A stretch of DNA of 64,000 bases, from the NCBI GenBank assembly GCA_021229015.1, contig CM037783.1:21833289-21897288 (forward strand). The letters are read 5' to 3'. Shown here in pieces: positions 24,401 through 34,494 of the stretch. The position numbers and the translations under genes are program-made. Origin of the DNA: Solen grandis. Taxonomy: Eukaryota; Mollusca; Bivalvia; Adapedonta; Solenidae. The notes beneath the pieces were generated by a model. The model ran no database searches. It saw only the letters and a list, made by a program, of their open reading frames with translations, and was not told where the DNA came from. Each line of letters opens with the position of its first letter. Position 1 is the stretch's first letter.

Positions 24401-27400
24401 ACAACTTTGAGTGAGAAATGGGTCTTGTATATGCATGTTTTACAAGTTAAAAGTACAAATGATTATGCAGCTCAGTGGATGAAATGTAGGTCCTTTTCAA
24501 AACATTAAATAAATGAACGATTTAAATAAAATAATATTATTACAAAATAACAAATTAAGTTAAATAGCCAATAAAATAAATAGATAAATTTTATTTTCAC
24601 CTCAGGGCTTCGAACCCACGCGGAGTGATACTGAGAGGAGTGGTAGTCGGAGTCGTTACCACTGGGCCACTTTGGGGCCTCATTGTAAATTGAATTAGAA
24701 CACCTAAAACATTATCTTTGGGCTGTTTAATAAAACGATTCCATTTCGTAGGAAAAACATAAATACAAAATAAGCTCTATTTTGTTATTACTGAGTTAGC
24801 TAGTTGTATTTTGTTGAGATTCTGGAAGGTAAAATAACTCTGTATATAACATAAATAAACAAAATAATAAATGCTCAGAAATATATAGTAATTTTCATGC
24901 AAAAAAAACCAAAAACATTTGAATGTAGAACCAATTTAATACCCGTTCGAAAGCTATTACAAGTGAGGTAAATAAAGTGTGGATTATGAGAGACAGAAAT
25001 CAGGCCTCAAGTAAGTTTCTGCACAATGCAGACTTTCTCTAACGTTCGCTGAAGGCGAACTCAATCGGCCTTTACCGTTGAACGCTTTAGGTCTCAATTC
25101 AAGCATGGTCGTGGGCTCTCATGCAAAGTGTTCATCATTCTCATTCTTTCTCTCTAGTTTTTAAACTTTTTTGGTATATAGTCTCTTTTATAAAAAAAAA
25201 ATCTGTCTCAAAATCTTTATACTCTAACTTCAATTCATTTGTTTCGGAAATCATTCTTAAAATAAAGTTTCTTCAAGTAATACAACAGTCACTCCTTACT
25301 ATTCCCTCTGTTAAAGTCTTTTCATCACTAGCACCATTTTTTCCATGAAGTGTTTCTTTTTCATCTTTTCTGTAATGTCTCTTTCTTGAAAATAAGTCTT
25401 ACATCCATTTCTTCACACATATTCTCCTTCAAAGTCTCAGCTTACATTTCATTTTTTCCAATCAATGTCCCTCAGTCCTCATTTTATTCTGTATATATAT
25501 CAGGAAGCCAGCCGCATGTGTGTTTATGTCTTGAGAGGAGACACTGGGGAATATAAGAAATGTAGTGAGGTACCGTTAGTGAATTTGAAAGAGGGAATAG
25601 TTGGAATGACTGTTTTATTTGATGAAAGATGGATTGCGGGAGAGAAGAACTTGCCGTTCGGTTTAAACTTGCCCTAACTGCTTCGTGTGTTTGTATTGTT
25701 GACTAAAGTCTCCGTGAGATTCCACTCTTACATGAACCTATTCAAGGGAAACAACTCGAAATGAATATTAACGATTGTCTGGCACTGCGATTCTATGGCC
25801 CCACCAGCAATATCAGTGATTTGATTTTTTTATCTTGACATTATATATCGTCAAATTTTTAATTCTAAGACATTCACTTTAAATTTAAAATTTAACCTAA
25901 CGGACAGTATTACGGATGAATTACGGACACATGAAAAAAGTCCATAACGGCCAATGTTTTTGTATAAGGGTATATATTTATATACAGGAGCGTCGTATCT
26001 AATAAAAATCCAAATAAAAAAAATAAATTTTGAAATTGTGATGTTATTCTTATTTTTTACCAGACGCTTTTCAAGACAGCAGAACATTTTTGATATTGAG
26101 TATACACGTTATTTCAAATCATCCTTATGTTAAAAATTAGATGTAGAATATAATCTAAACATGTTAAAACTAATAAAAAATACTTAAAAATACAGTATAT
26201 ACTATTATATTCTTCGGACAGAAAAGCAAAATGTGTGCTACAGATTGCAATCTGTACATACTCGTAGACAACAACGGTACTACAATGCATAAATAAGAAA
26301 GAACCTATTACTAAAGTTCATTCAGTTGTTACAAACATACAAAAATAAATTAAATATGCATAATCTACATATTCTCGTCAATTTTCCATAGACACTCCGT
26401 ATGTCTCCGTTAACGAATCACGAGTGCATAAACTGGTGACGTAGCAGATAAACAAATTTTGATTTCAAATTCAAATTATTGTCGTGAAACAACAGAATTG
26501 CCTTTATCTAAATACCAAGAAATCCTAATTTATTGCATGTCAAAAAAGGTAATCGTTCTTGGTGGCTCGATACTTAAAACATTTTGGTGGTCCACGGTGC
26601 TGTTAAGGATGTACGCCGGATTCCAGATCATCGATCCGGGATAAATCAACTAATTTCATGCAAACCAATGAAGTATTTAGTTCTGTCAGTTGAATATATA
26701 TTATATCGTCACCGCACGTGCAGTTAGTGTTATATTTCATATTACCACTGTCACCGGTCTGCTATGGTGAAAGAAAACTGGCTATGTTTCCGAAATTTTA
26801 GGAGAAATCACAATGTACGTATCTGTATTCATTATTTTGGTTGAAATAAGATCGTTGACTTGGTATCGATTATTTTATCGAAATGGCTAAAATTGTTATC
26901 GTACTTCACTATCAGTGAGCAGCAAAAATGCAGAAAAAACTTCAAACCAGTATAACTTTTATGTTTGTGAACGTAACATAGCATTGTGTGTATTCATTTT
27001 CTAAGAACGAAATCTAAGACTGCATTTATTGTGCTTTATTGTGCAAAACTATTTTTTCCATCACCACCATTGTTGTTGTTGTTTCCATGATCTAATTAAA
27101 TGTGCTTGTTTTTCGTAGATATAGATCATATCTAACGTCAAAGTGATATAATTTTAAACAAATATTTTTTTTCAGTGAGATATACTCTATATCTACTCAA
27201 AACAAACAATTTCTATATTTCAAACTGGCACAGTAAAGACTGGTCCATCCCGGTAATCCCTAGCTCACTGTTACGGGATACGTCGGGAGCTTAAACCGGG
27301 CCAGTAATACTACAAAAAAAAGTGCTCATAAAGGGGGTGCGACATTTAGCGTTGATGTTTCGACATATAGCGGAAGTACAATTTTTTGCGACATTTGGCG

Positions 27401-29189
27401 ACACAGATGCGACATTTAACGTCAGGAGGTTTTGCGACAATTAGCGTTGGTACGACATTTAACGTTGCTACAATCAGAAAGTCGCTCAATCAAAACAGCT
27501 CGTTCACAGATGACCGGTAGATATTAAAAAGCAATATTGTCCTACTCTTATACTTTATTGTTGGTGACGTTTTTGTTTCCTGACAAACAAATAAGGCAAG
27601 TGTAGATTACCTTTCACGGAAAAACTCTATTTTTGAAACGCAACTTCGGCGAAATCCGTTAAATATAGATTACGGTATCCTCGAAGCAGTACAACGTGAC
27701 ACGTTCCGCAACATAGCGTCTTCGCCAGTTCATAAGTTAAGTCTATTTAGAAAATCTAAAAATAGGTTTCATAATTCTTAATATAGTTTCAGTACTGTCT
27801 GTGATGATATTTCCAGTGATGGGGAAACCACCCGCTTTTTCACAATCAAGGATGGTTGCACAGGGTGACCATTTGATTGTAGATAGGTATTGATAGACGT
27901 AATACACACAGATAGTTAAAAATCAGCCGATGGCCATTTGTGAACGAGCTGCTTTAAGGAAATTATATAATATATATTTGGTGATATAAAATGCGAGCAG
28001 TCTATGTAACAATACTGGGTATCTGCTAGAATGTAGATATTGTTCCTCTGACTTACGCTTCTTTCGGCATGCACATGGCTGTCCTTTGCCTTTATGTATA
28101 TCTTCGCTCATGAGTCGGTCTGCTTTACTAACAACTCTTTCCGAAAATATGTTTGTCTTTACGTTTTGCAAAGTAAGATTTTGATATGTGTCCTGAAATG
28201 AACAGAAGAAAACAGCAATCGCATTTTCCCTCGCAAAAATCTTGTATTGAAGTTACTTTTCACCTGGAATATAGGTATGGGAAACAGAACAATGAGCAGA
28301 TTAAAAATAATTTATTTAAGTTTAAATATATTTATGCAATTCAAAAAAACAAAGCGGATGAAAATGTCACAAAACTGTTGTTTTTTTTTTATGAGGTTGG
28401 GAGACGAGCTGGTCAAGTATGTTGTTCATGACAAGAAAGGATAGTAAAATTTTGAATCTGGCTGCTCGGAGTTACCTACCATATTTATTTCATTTTACTA
28501 GATTATGAGTATTAAAAAGCTATCTCATTTGCCACCAAACTGTTTATGCCACTTCAGGAAGCCTTCCAGCTGGCTTGCGGTAGGTCGATGGTTCTACCCG
28601 GATGACTAAGTGCATTCGGGCTCTTTCTCCACCTGTTATACTGTCGCAGTGACGGTAAACTTAAAAAAAACCAATCTGTTTATACTATAATTTGCATGAC
28701 CCTTTCCCATATATACAGCTGAATAAGGTACATTCAATCAAGGTATTTAATTCATACCTGTACAACTTTTTATGTCTAGTTTACCCTGAAAACTCGGCAA
28801 ATCTCTAGTTTACGTTGTTTTTGATGACCCATATGTAAAAACAACAACAACAACAAAAAACAATAAAAACAACAAAACAACGAAACACGACTTACCTTGC
28901 TACTAGCATCCAAAGGAAGGATCTTCTGTTTAAGCTGCCTTAGATCCATTATTTCTCGTCCAATATCTTCTAAGTCTCCATACTTTGCCTCAAAGTCAGT
29001 CACACGTTTGGCAACCTTTTCCAGTTTAGAAATTCGGTCTTTAACTTCAGCAAATGCTTTTAAGATGACCTGAATTTGTTTAACGTCATTTAGATCATAT
29101 AGATGATCGTCAAGTGCAACTTGAGATGCTTGAGTTACACTTTCAAAGAAGAAAATCAAAAGTAAGCACTGTAGAAAGGGAACCATCAT
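21083..29189 (-). CDS. Secreted C1q-domain protein, complete gene with three exons
   Basis: Exons 29189-28896, 28192-28057 and 21498-21083 splice in frame (294 + 136 + 416 nt, 281 residues). Residues 1-21 form a signal peptide with a hydrophobic core and a cut likely after TQA. Residues 25-98 are a heptad-rich coiled coil. Residues 99-144 form a charged linker with two cysteines and the basic site RKKR (141-144), completed across the exon 2/3 junction. Residues about 150-281 are a C1q globular domain ending GWLLFETE. C1q-domain proteins in bivalves are secreted lectin-like recognition molecules of haemolymph and mucus, usually trimers held by the coiled coil; the ligand here is unknown. The 6.6 kb second intron carries a foldback element and other repeats. 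No damage was seen. Confidence 0.88.
21555..22215 (+). repeat. Dispersed bivalve-type repeat with 5' hairpin
   Basis: It starts with a hairpin word GGGCACCGCATGCGGGTGCC (arms GGCACC/GGTGCC around GCATGC). A simple 'GACCTTGAAGGATGACCTTG' region and several 'AAAATAGGTCAA' words follow. It sits in intron 2 of C1q gene A. The right end is not precisely defined. Confidence 0.5.
22345..22391. repeat. (AATA)n microsatellite
   Basis: About eleven AAAT units with one G interruption. Confidence 0.95.
22563..22720 (+). repeat. Dispersed repeat, also at 50.63 kb
   Basis: Shares 'TGGATGCTTGCATC', 'AAACATTTGAAGGACCACGA' and 'GGGTTACCTTAA' words in the same order with 50,640-50,815. Confidence 0.65.
23618..23815 (+). 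repeat. Left terminal inverted repeat with ATGTCGC subrepeats
   Basis: Nine or so copies of a word like AACGCTAAATGTCGCA, spaced 16-30 bases apart. The left arm is about 60 bases longer than the right because of extra copies. Confidence 0.9.
24115..24335 (+). repeat. 22-24 bp minisatellite inside the foldback element
   Basis: Nine tandem copies of a unit like ACAGTTAGGGCAAGTTCACATGGA, with a shorter 22-bp variant (TTTGGGCAAGTTCACGGA). The inverted partner near 25,655-25,680 holds about one copy, so the array expanded in the left arm only. Confidence 0.9.
24596..24690 (-). mobile_element. tRNA-like SINE head
   Basis: The minus strand reads AGTGGCCCAGTGGTAACGAC (A-box like), then GTGGGTTCGAAGCCC (B box), then an AT-rich tail. 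The tRNA fold is incomplete, so it is a SINE remnant, not a tRNA gene. Confidence 0.6.
27334..27472 (-). repeat. Right terminal inverted repeat
   Basis: The inverted partner of 23,618-23,815. It aligns from the TGT end through CATCAACGCTAAATGTCGCA with small differences. Confidence 0.9.
28057..28192 (-). CDS. C1q gene A exon 2: linker with basic cleavage-like site
   Basis: Acceptor TTCATTTCAG and donor C/GTAAGT bound a 136-nt exon, phase 0 in and phase 1 out. It encodes DTYQNLTLQ... to ...CACRKK. The last base joins GA of exon 3 to give Arg, completing RKKR. There is one N-glycosylation-type triplet (NLT) near the start. Confidence 0.75.
28555..28680 (+). mobile_element. SINE family 1, 5'-truncated
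   Basis: Begins in the body (GGAAGCCTTCCAGCTGGCTT) and continues through GGTAGGTCGATGGTTCTACC to ACTGTCGCAGTGACGGTAAA and an A-rich tail. The tRNA head is missing. Confidence 0.8.
28896..29189 (-). CDS. C1q gene A exon 1: signal peptide and coiled coil
   Basis: The ATG at 29,189 is followed by a second ATG. A hydrophobic segment (FLQCLLLIFFF) and a small-residue cleavage region come next, then 75 residues with leucine/isoleucine heptads (ISKLEKVAKRVTDFEAKYGD). The exon ends at a strong donor AAG/GTAAGT in phase 0. Frame continuation beyond the donor is read-through only. Confidence 0.85.
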
Positions 29190-29212
29190 TTGTGTGTGTG
29201 CCAGTTGCCCGT

Positions 29213-29280
29213 CGAGATAAACATATGGTGATAAGACACAATCTCACATGACTTATCGTGGGCCCTTTTGACTTTATCGC
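29213..29280 (-). promoter_or_regulatory. Cluster of GATA-type motifs upstream of C1q gene A
   Basis: Within about 90 bases upstream of the start codon there are two WGATAR sites (AGATAA at 29,215 and TGATAA at 29,229, read on the plus strand). Two CGATAA sites on the minus strand lie near 29,254 and 29,276. GATA factors act in haemocyte and gut expression in many animals; a role here is inference. Confidence 0.3.
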
Positions 29281-29294
29281 GAATGAAATTCTAT

Positions 29295-29580
29295 TAATAT
29301 TCATTTATTTGTTGCTGCAGTGCCTGTACTTTTTCACCTTTATCGTCAGAATGAATATGTGATTTTAAAGATATTAATTCCCATTCTAGTTTGTGTATAT
29401 CTACCTTCCTTCCTTTTTTCTATGTCTTCGCAAATTCTGTAGTTAGAACTTTCATTTTCCCTACAATCTGATAAATTTTGGAAATAACGTTTCCATTTCC
29501 ATTTGCAAGTTCCCGTTTTGTTCAAGTGTTTGATTTAGAGCAATAACAAAAGCATTGTGATATTTTCCAACATTTGATGC
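29295..29580 (-). pseudogene. Relic of a coiled-coil coding region
   Basis: On the minus strand three frames in turn give helical, charged peptides: ALNQTLEQNGNLQMEMETL, then NYRICEDIEKRKE, then HKLEWELISLKSHIHSDDKG with KVQALQQQ, ending in a stop. The change of frame twice within 280 bases suggests a decayed coiled-coil exon, possibly a former first exon of another C1q-like gene. No family can be named. Confidence 0.35.
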
Positions 29581-30109
29581 ATATAACCGTATATTCATAT
29601 ATTTGTTATTTGATTATTTTTTTCGAAGAAAAAGTAAAAGAAATATCTATGCCACTTAAATTTGACACATAAATCGGTAGCCAACCCTTTTCATAATAGA
29701 AAAGCAACCTCTCTACACTGTGTTGCGCCATTGTCCCATATTGAAGGGCAACCTCATTCTTTTGTCCAGATATCTTCCTGATCATCATCATTACAACGAG
29801 TTTCTTTTTAAAAAATTACATTATATTTTAACATAACATGCATAAAATATTTTCAAGTGTTTCGACTTTTCTCTAAGAAACAATTGAAGTTGTAGAAAGA
29901 TTCTTTTCACTTCATTCCTGAAATTGTTTCTCCTGTGACATCAAGGAGTCGTCATTACGAAGGCGTTTTCCCCCTCCCATTTTCAAGTCAAATTCATCCG
30001 ACAGACCGTCTTGCAGAGAGCATCATTATATAGTGCTTATTATATACCATCCCGACTTTTGAGTGCATTTTTGAGCCTTTAGTGACATTCAAGTTGAACC
30101 CCGTACCGT

Positions 30110-30345
30110 AACGGCGCAATAGCTCAGTGGTAGAGTGTCCGCTTTGCGTTCGGGAGGTCTGGGGTTCCCAGCCGGGGCACTTCCTCCAATGACCGCGTCA
30201 AAAAAGACGTATAAAATTGGTACCAGATGCACCCTTGCCTGGCACTCGGCAAATGGGGTTGCTATGGGAACTTTGAGTACCCGGTACTGGTGGTACCCAG
30301 GAACTTGTCGCCCGTGTATCGGTGCTATACACTGAGCACTTAAAA
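30110..30345 (+). mobile_element. tRNA-derived SINE, family 3
   Basis: The tRNA-like head AATAGCTCAGTGGTAGAGTG (A box) is followed by a B-box-like GGGGTTCCCAGCC. The body then has 'GGTACTGGTGGTACCCAGGA' (a small palindrome) and 'TATACACTGAGCACTTAAA'. It directly abuts reverse-transcriptase sequence at 30,370. Confidence 0.75.
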
Positions 30346-30369
30346 GAACCAAGGGGTCTATTCGCAAAA

Positions 30370-31470
30370 TTGGTCTCTCGGAAGTTACGGTTCAATGGTT
30401 TTCATCATATCTGTATGACAGACATCAGTTAGTTGATGTCGGTGGTTGACTATCATCTCAGGCAAAGGTCTCTTGTGGTGTTCCTCGGGGATCTATTCTT
30501 GGTCCCTTACTTTTTCTTATATATGTCAATGCCATGTCTGCTGTTGAAAAGAATAAATTGGGTCTCTATGCTGATGATGCAGGTATTTTGACCGCTGGAA
30601 TCTTTGCAATAGGAATTCAGGAACGTGCTTTTTCTATAGAGAAAATAGACTAAGTCAGAGACTGAAGGTACTTTGAGTTCTGAAATGGAAATTTTAAGTA
30701 AATGATTGGTATGCAATAAGCTCTCTTTGCATTTGGGAAAAACAGAGACCATACTGTTTGGCTCCAAACTAATGTTAAAGGGAGATCCAAACCTTAATGT
30801 GTCTTGTAATGGTCATCTATTCGCAGCCAAGGACTCAGTTAAGTATCTTGGTGCTACTCTGGATCAGAGTCTTTCTTTTGATTCAATGGTTATATCAACT
30901 ATATAAAAGCTAATTCAAGGTTAATGTTCCTCTATAGAAAAAGGCAAGTTCCTAAATTCCTATTACTTGAAACGTGTCATTTTGATTATGGATGCTCAGT
31001 ATGGTATCATAGTTTGACCCAGAAATTAAAAGGTAAGCTTCAGGTTACCCAAAATAAGATAAGATTTGTATTGGGATTGAATCCAAGATCACACTTAGAC
31101 CATAGTCATTATGTCAAGCTAAATTGGTTACCAGTTTCTAAAAGGTTAGATCAAATTACTTTATGTCATGTCTTCAGTGGTATTCAGTGGTAAGACCCCA
31201 GTTTACCTTAAAGAGCATGTCATTCCATTGCATTCATGTCATAGCTATTCCACCAGGTTAAGGGTGAAGGTTGACTCTGCTAGTAATTCTGTGATTAACA
31301 CTGGTAGATATTGTTTGCCTAGGGTTAAACGTTTTTGAAAAAAAGGTCTTTTGCTTATCAAGGATGTTCTCTCTGGAATGAAATAAGAAATACTAGGAGT
31401 GTCCCCCAGTTCAAGTCCGTTGTTAAGGCCCATCTATTAGATGGCGTCCGAGATGTATTTTGACTTTAAA
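30370..31470 (+). pseudogene. Non-LTR retrotransposon reverse transcriptase, degenerate
   Basis: The frame from about 30,375 reads EVTVQWFSSYLYDRHQ, hits a TGA at about 30,447, then CGVPRGSILGPLLFLIYVNA and LGLYADDAGI, the RT palm motifs (YADD box). Further pieces follow in other frames: SVKYLGATLDQSLSFD (30,706-30,906) and 'FDYGCSVWYH...NWLPVSKR' (30,924-31,193). The order is that of jockey/CR1-type LINEs. Several frameshifts and stops make it dead. Endonuclease and ORF1 are absent (5' truncated). Confidence 0.85.
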
Positions 31471-32990
31471 ACCAATTTTTTTTTAGTTTACTTGGTTATT
31501 CATGTTTATAAGATAGAAGTTATTATTATTTGTATATTTTTATTATTAGACTTTAGTTTATACATAATTTTCTTGCATATTATATTCTTTGTTCAAAGTT
31601 TATAACAATTATGTTTATATTTTTTATTACCATCTGAAGATTAATTTTAAGCATCTTTATTTTTTATTTGCTCTGTTACTTCTTTTAATCCTAACTTTCA
31701 TATTTCAATTCAAGTATATTATTGTTCACCGTTATTTATTATTTCTTTTGATTCTATCAAATCATCTTACAACTTATAAGCAAAGTTATTTTAGTCTCAT
31801 TTTCTTAACAATTCCTCTTCATATATGCCATGTGTGTTAAATTATAGTATACCTTTAGCAATATGAAATTTATTTTCAAAGAGGTATTCTTTTCATGTGC
31901 CAAATATATTGTTTTGTTGGTTGTTGTTTTTTTTTTTTAAATATTCTAGTCTGCTATTTATTAATTAATCATCATTAAATTTCTTGATTAATACCTGATT
32001 CAATATTTATGATTTATTTTTTTAACGATTATAAATTATCATATAGAGTATAAGCTACATTTGTCTTTCATTGTCTATATCATCTTTGATGAAATATTTG
32101 ACATATGATATAAATATGATGATAATATCAACTATGTCAGGTACACTATATCAAAGGATCACAGTGGAAATAAGAGTTTTCAGTAACTCTTTTCTGAGTC
32201 ATCCTTAACATATATTGTTAGTATGCATGGATATATCTATGCATACTCTGGTTAATAGTTATTGTATGTTATGATATGTATATGCCATGAAATTATTACA
32301 TTATTATGTTGAATAAAATCTATAATATTTTTTTTTTCTGTGCCAAACCGAGGGGTGACTGGTTACGTGGATGTAAGAGCATTTTTGTATTTTGTTGTAT
32401 TAATTGTATTTACGGTCCTTACGGATGTGGGTGGCGAATGTGGTCCTTGCTTTGGCTCCTTGTGCGTAGAACACGTAATTTGCTGTTGGCAATGTATTTC
32501 AGTCATAATAAGCGGTATTATTTAAATTTCAAATTAGCTGGACCTTTGCTCATGTCGTATCGCTGAACAGCTACCTGTCTTTTGCAAGTGCGTATTAAAA
32601 CAATTTATAAGATATGGCCCCAATTAAATGGTAATGCAAAGAATGACATAAATTTACTTAGATAAGCCTTCTAGCAAAATTGCAATTTTTTGACTGACGT
32701 GTATTTTTAACGTTGATTTTACATGTTTCATTATTGTCAAAACACAAAAGTACATGTATTTAGAAATAATGCATATATATTATATTCTGATAATATAATA
32801 GTGTAAACTCTTTAAAACATTTATTTTGGTACGGCAAAATTGAAACCATTAGCATGCATGGTTCTAAAGTTTTTTTATTTATGTTATATTGTCGAATTCC
32901 CGTCAGTATACATGTATGTATATTGCCAAGTTGAATAATTATGGTTTAGAGAGGTAAAAAAACATTTTTCATATTTCTTTTCATTTAATG
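31471..32990. other. AT-rich stretch after the LINE, no gene
   Basis: Strongly T-rich on the plus strand (31,480-32,340), perhaps the old LINE 3' region. Only chance ORFs are present. Confidence 0.5.
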
Positions 32991-32996
32991 TTCAAA

Positions 32997-33002
32997 TTTA
33001 TT
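32997..33002 (-). promoter_or_regulatory. Poly(A) signal overlapping the stop codon of C1q gene B
   Basis: On the minus strand GAATAAATT holds both the TAA stop (33,000-32,998) and the AATAAA hexamer. Confidence 0.55.
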
Positions 33003-33413
33003 CAGTTTCAAACAAAAGCCACCCAGACAACTGTGTATGCATGTTACCATGGATTTCTCCTCCCGCTTTTTTTGTACGAACCCAGACTTCCGAATTTTTA
33101 CTCAACTCTAGCACCCAGAGTTTTGACTGCGAAAGGTACCCCTGTTTTTCGTTGGCATCAATTAGTAAATCATTAACAGCAATGCCGTCCCTTACAATCT
33201 CAAGGTAGAGTGAATGAATAGCATTTTCCATTACAACCAGATTGAATACGTACACTCCCTTAAAAGGAGCTATAAAGATACCGATATTCGGATGGTAGCT
33301 GTTGCCGACGTTGGTTATAATACCATTGAATATAATGGTCTGGTGAGCGCCCAAGTTCTGAATATTTGCCACTTGTACTCCTGCTGTGAAAGCAGGCATT
33401 CCCGACATTTGTC
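32998..33413 (-). CDS. C1q gene B: C1q globular domain exon, 5' exons not found
   Basis: A 416-nt exon with acceptor CTTCTTTTTTCTAG, phase 1 in, stop TAA at 32,998. It encodes GMPAFTAGV, 'HQTIIFNGIITNVG', 'NIGIFIAPFKGVYVF', 'LWVLELSKN' and 'SGWLLFETE', clearly a C1q domain and a close paralogue of 21,083-21,498. The first in-frame ATG lies inside the exon, so upstream exons with the signal peptide and coiled coil are needed. None is recognisable up to the assembly gap at 34,299. The partner exons may be lost in or beyond the gap, or the exon may be an orphan duplicate. Confidence 0.85.
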
Positions 33414-34298
33414 CTAGAAAAAAGAAGAGTAAACACCATGTAAAGACCACTTTGATATCAGAACTAATTCACCTTGGGCCAATACAGTAAATTTACACAA
33501 GAAAATCGTCTCATTATCATACATCTATATATAAGACCAAAACTGTAAAATAAAGATGTCATAAAACTCGTGTTTAACACTTCGATCTCAGGACAATGTA
33601 TCACTCACTATTGAGAGCATTGTCTCGAAAATCCTTTTATTGTAGTAAGCATTCGCACTCACTTATAATCACTCCACATCTTTATGTTATTCATACTTCT
33701 TGAACTTGGTCCCTTGGGGGGTGATTTCTTTGCAAGCTTGACTATATATGTTTTGGTTTCCTATTCGAGATCTATAACGTAAATGATTAACTATACTTTG
33801 CTATATAAATCCAATTAAAGTTTGAACGCCTGCAGGCCATCGTTGTCAAAAGAATTAAATTTACCAGAAATAATTATCCTTAATATTCTTATCTAATCCG
33901 TTGACTGTGGAAGTGTACATTACATACGGATTCGAAGATTAGTTGCAAGAACTCTGCTAGGGCAGAGAAATTTGGATTATTGATAGCAAAATGTGCCGGT
34001 TAACAATAAAATTGTCCAAAAGAATAAACATACATTGAGGATTTTTTTTCCAAATGGACATTTTTAATTTAGTAATCCATACATGTGAATGACTAGAACT
34101 ATCACTGTAGGTGATTGAATACTCCAGCATATTGCTTCGTCACAGAAAAGAAAGAATATAGGCAATATCACCATTTGAAGTGTCCCTGCATACAGTCATA
34201 GGATAAGTATAAGAGGGATAATAGAAATCATGTGGAGTTTTTGGACAAAGCACTTCAACTACTCACTATCTATCTATATACAGTGGAACTCCTCCAAA
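33414..34298. other. Upstream of C1q gene B, nothing recognised
   Basis: No signal-peptide or coiled-coil exon like that at 28,896-29,189 is visible on the minus strand before the N gap. Confidence 0.5.
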
Positions 34299-34398
34299 NN
34301 NNNNNNNNNNNNNNNNNNNNNNNNNNNNNNNNNNNNNNNNNNNNNNNNNNNNNNNNNNNNNNNNNNNNNNNNNNNNNNNNNNNNNNNNNNNNNNNNNN
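34299..34398. other. Assembly gap of 100 N
   Basis: Exactly 100 N, the usual placeholder for a gap of unknown size. Gene content changes completely across it. Confidence 0.99.
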
Positions 34399-34494
34399 TG
34401 TTGAATATAAAAAACATACATTACACTGGAAACAAGGAATGTCATGTGATAAAAACATCTTCATTGATTATCATCTTCATTCTTTTTTTTGCAG

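Larger units (their letters stand above)
23618..27472. mobile_element. Foldback-type DNA element with TGT...ACA ends, non-autonomous
   Basis: A 3,855-bp element flanked by the 5-bp direct repeat ATCAG (23,613-23,617 and 27,473-27,477). The terminal inverted repeats (left 23,618-23,815; right 27,334-27,472) start TGTTGCAACGTTAAATG and TGTAGCAACGTTAAATG. They are made of repeats of a word near AACGCTAAATGTCGCA. A second inverted pair lies inside (23,858-23,945 and about 25,690-25,794). No transposase or integrase ORF is visible. The TGTNR termini and 5-bp duplication recall Ginger-class DNA transposons, but this is inference. The element sits in intron 2 of C1q gene A. Confidence 0.8.

Noticed and set aside
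32998..33450. C1q gene B as a single-exon gene whose signal peptide is read from the sequence just before the domain
   Set aside because: The upstream part is the pyrimidine tract of a splice acceptor shared with gene A. Its first codon is GTG, a stop lies just upstream and there is no ATG, so the signal-peptide look is an accident of T-rich codons.
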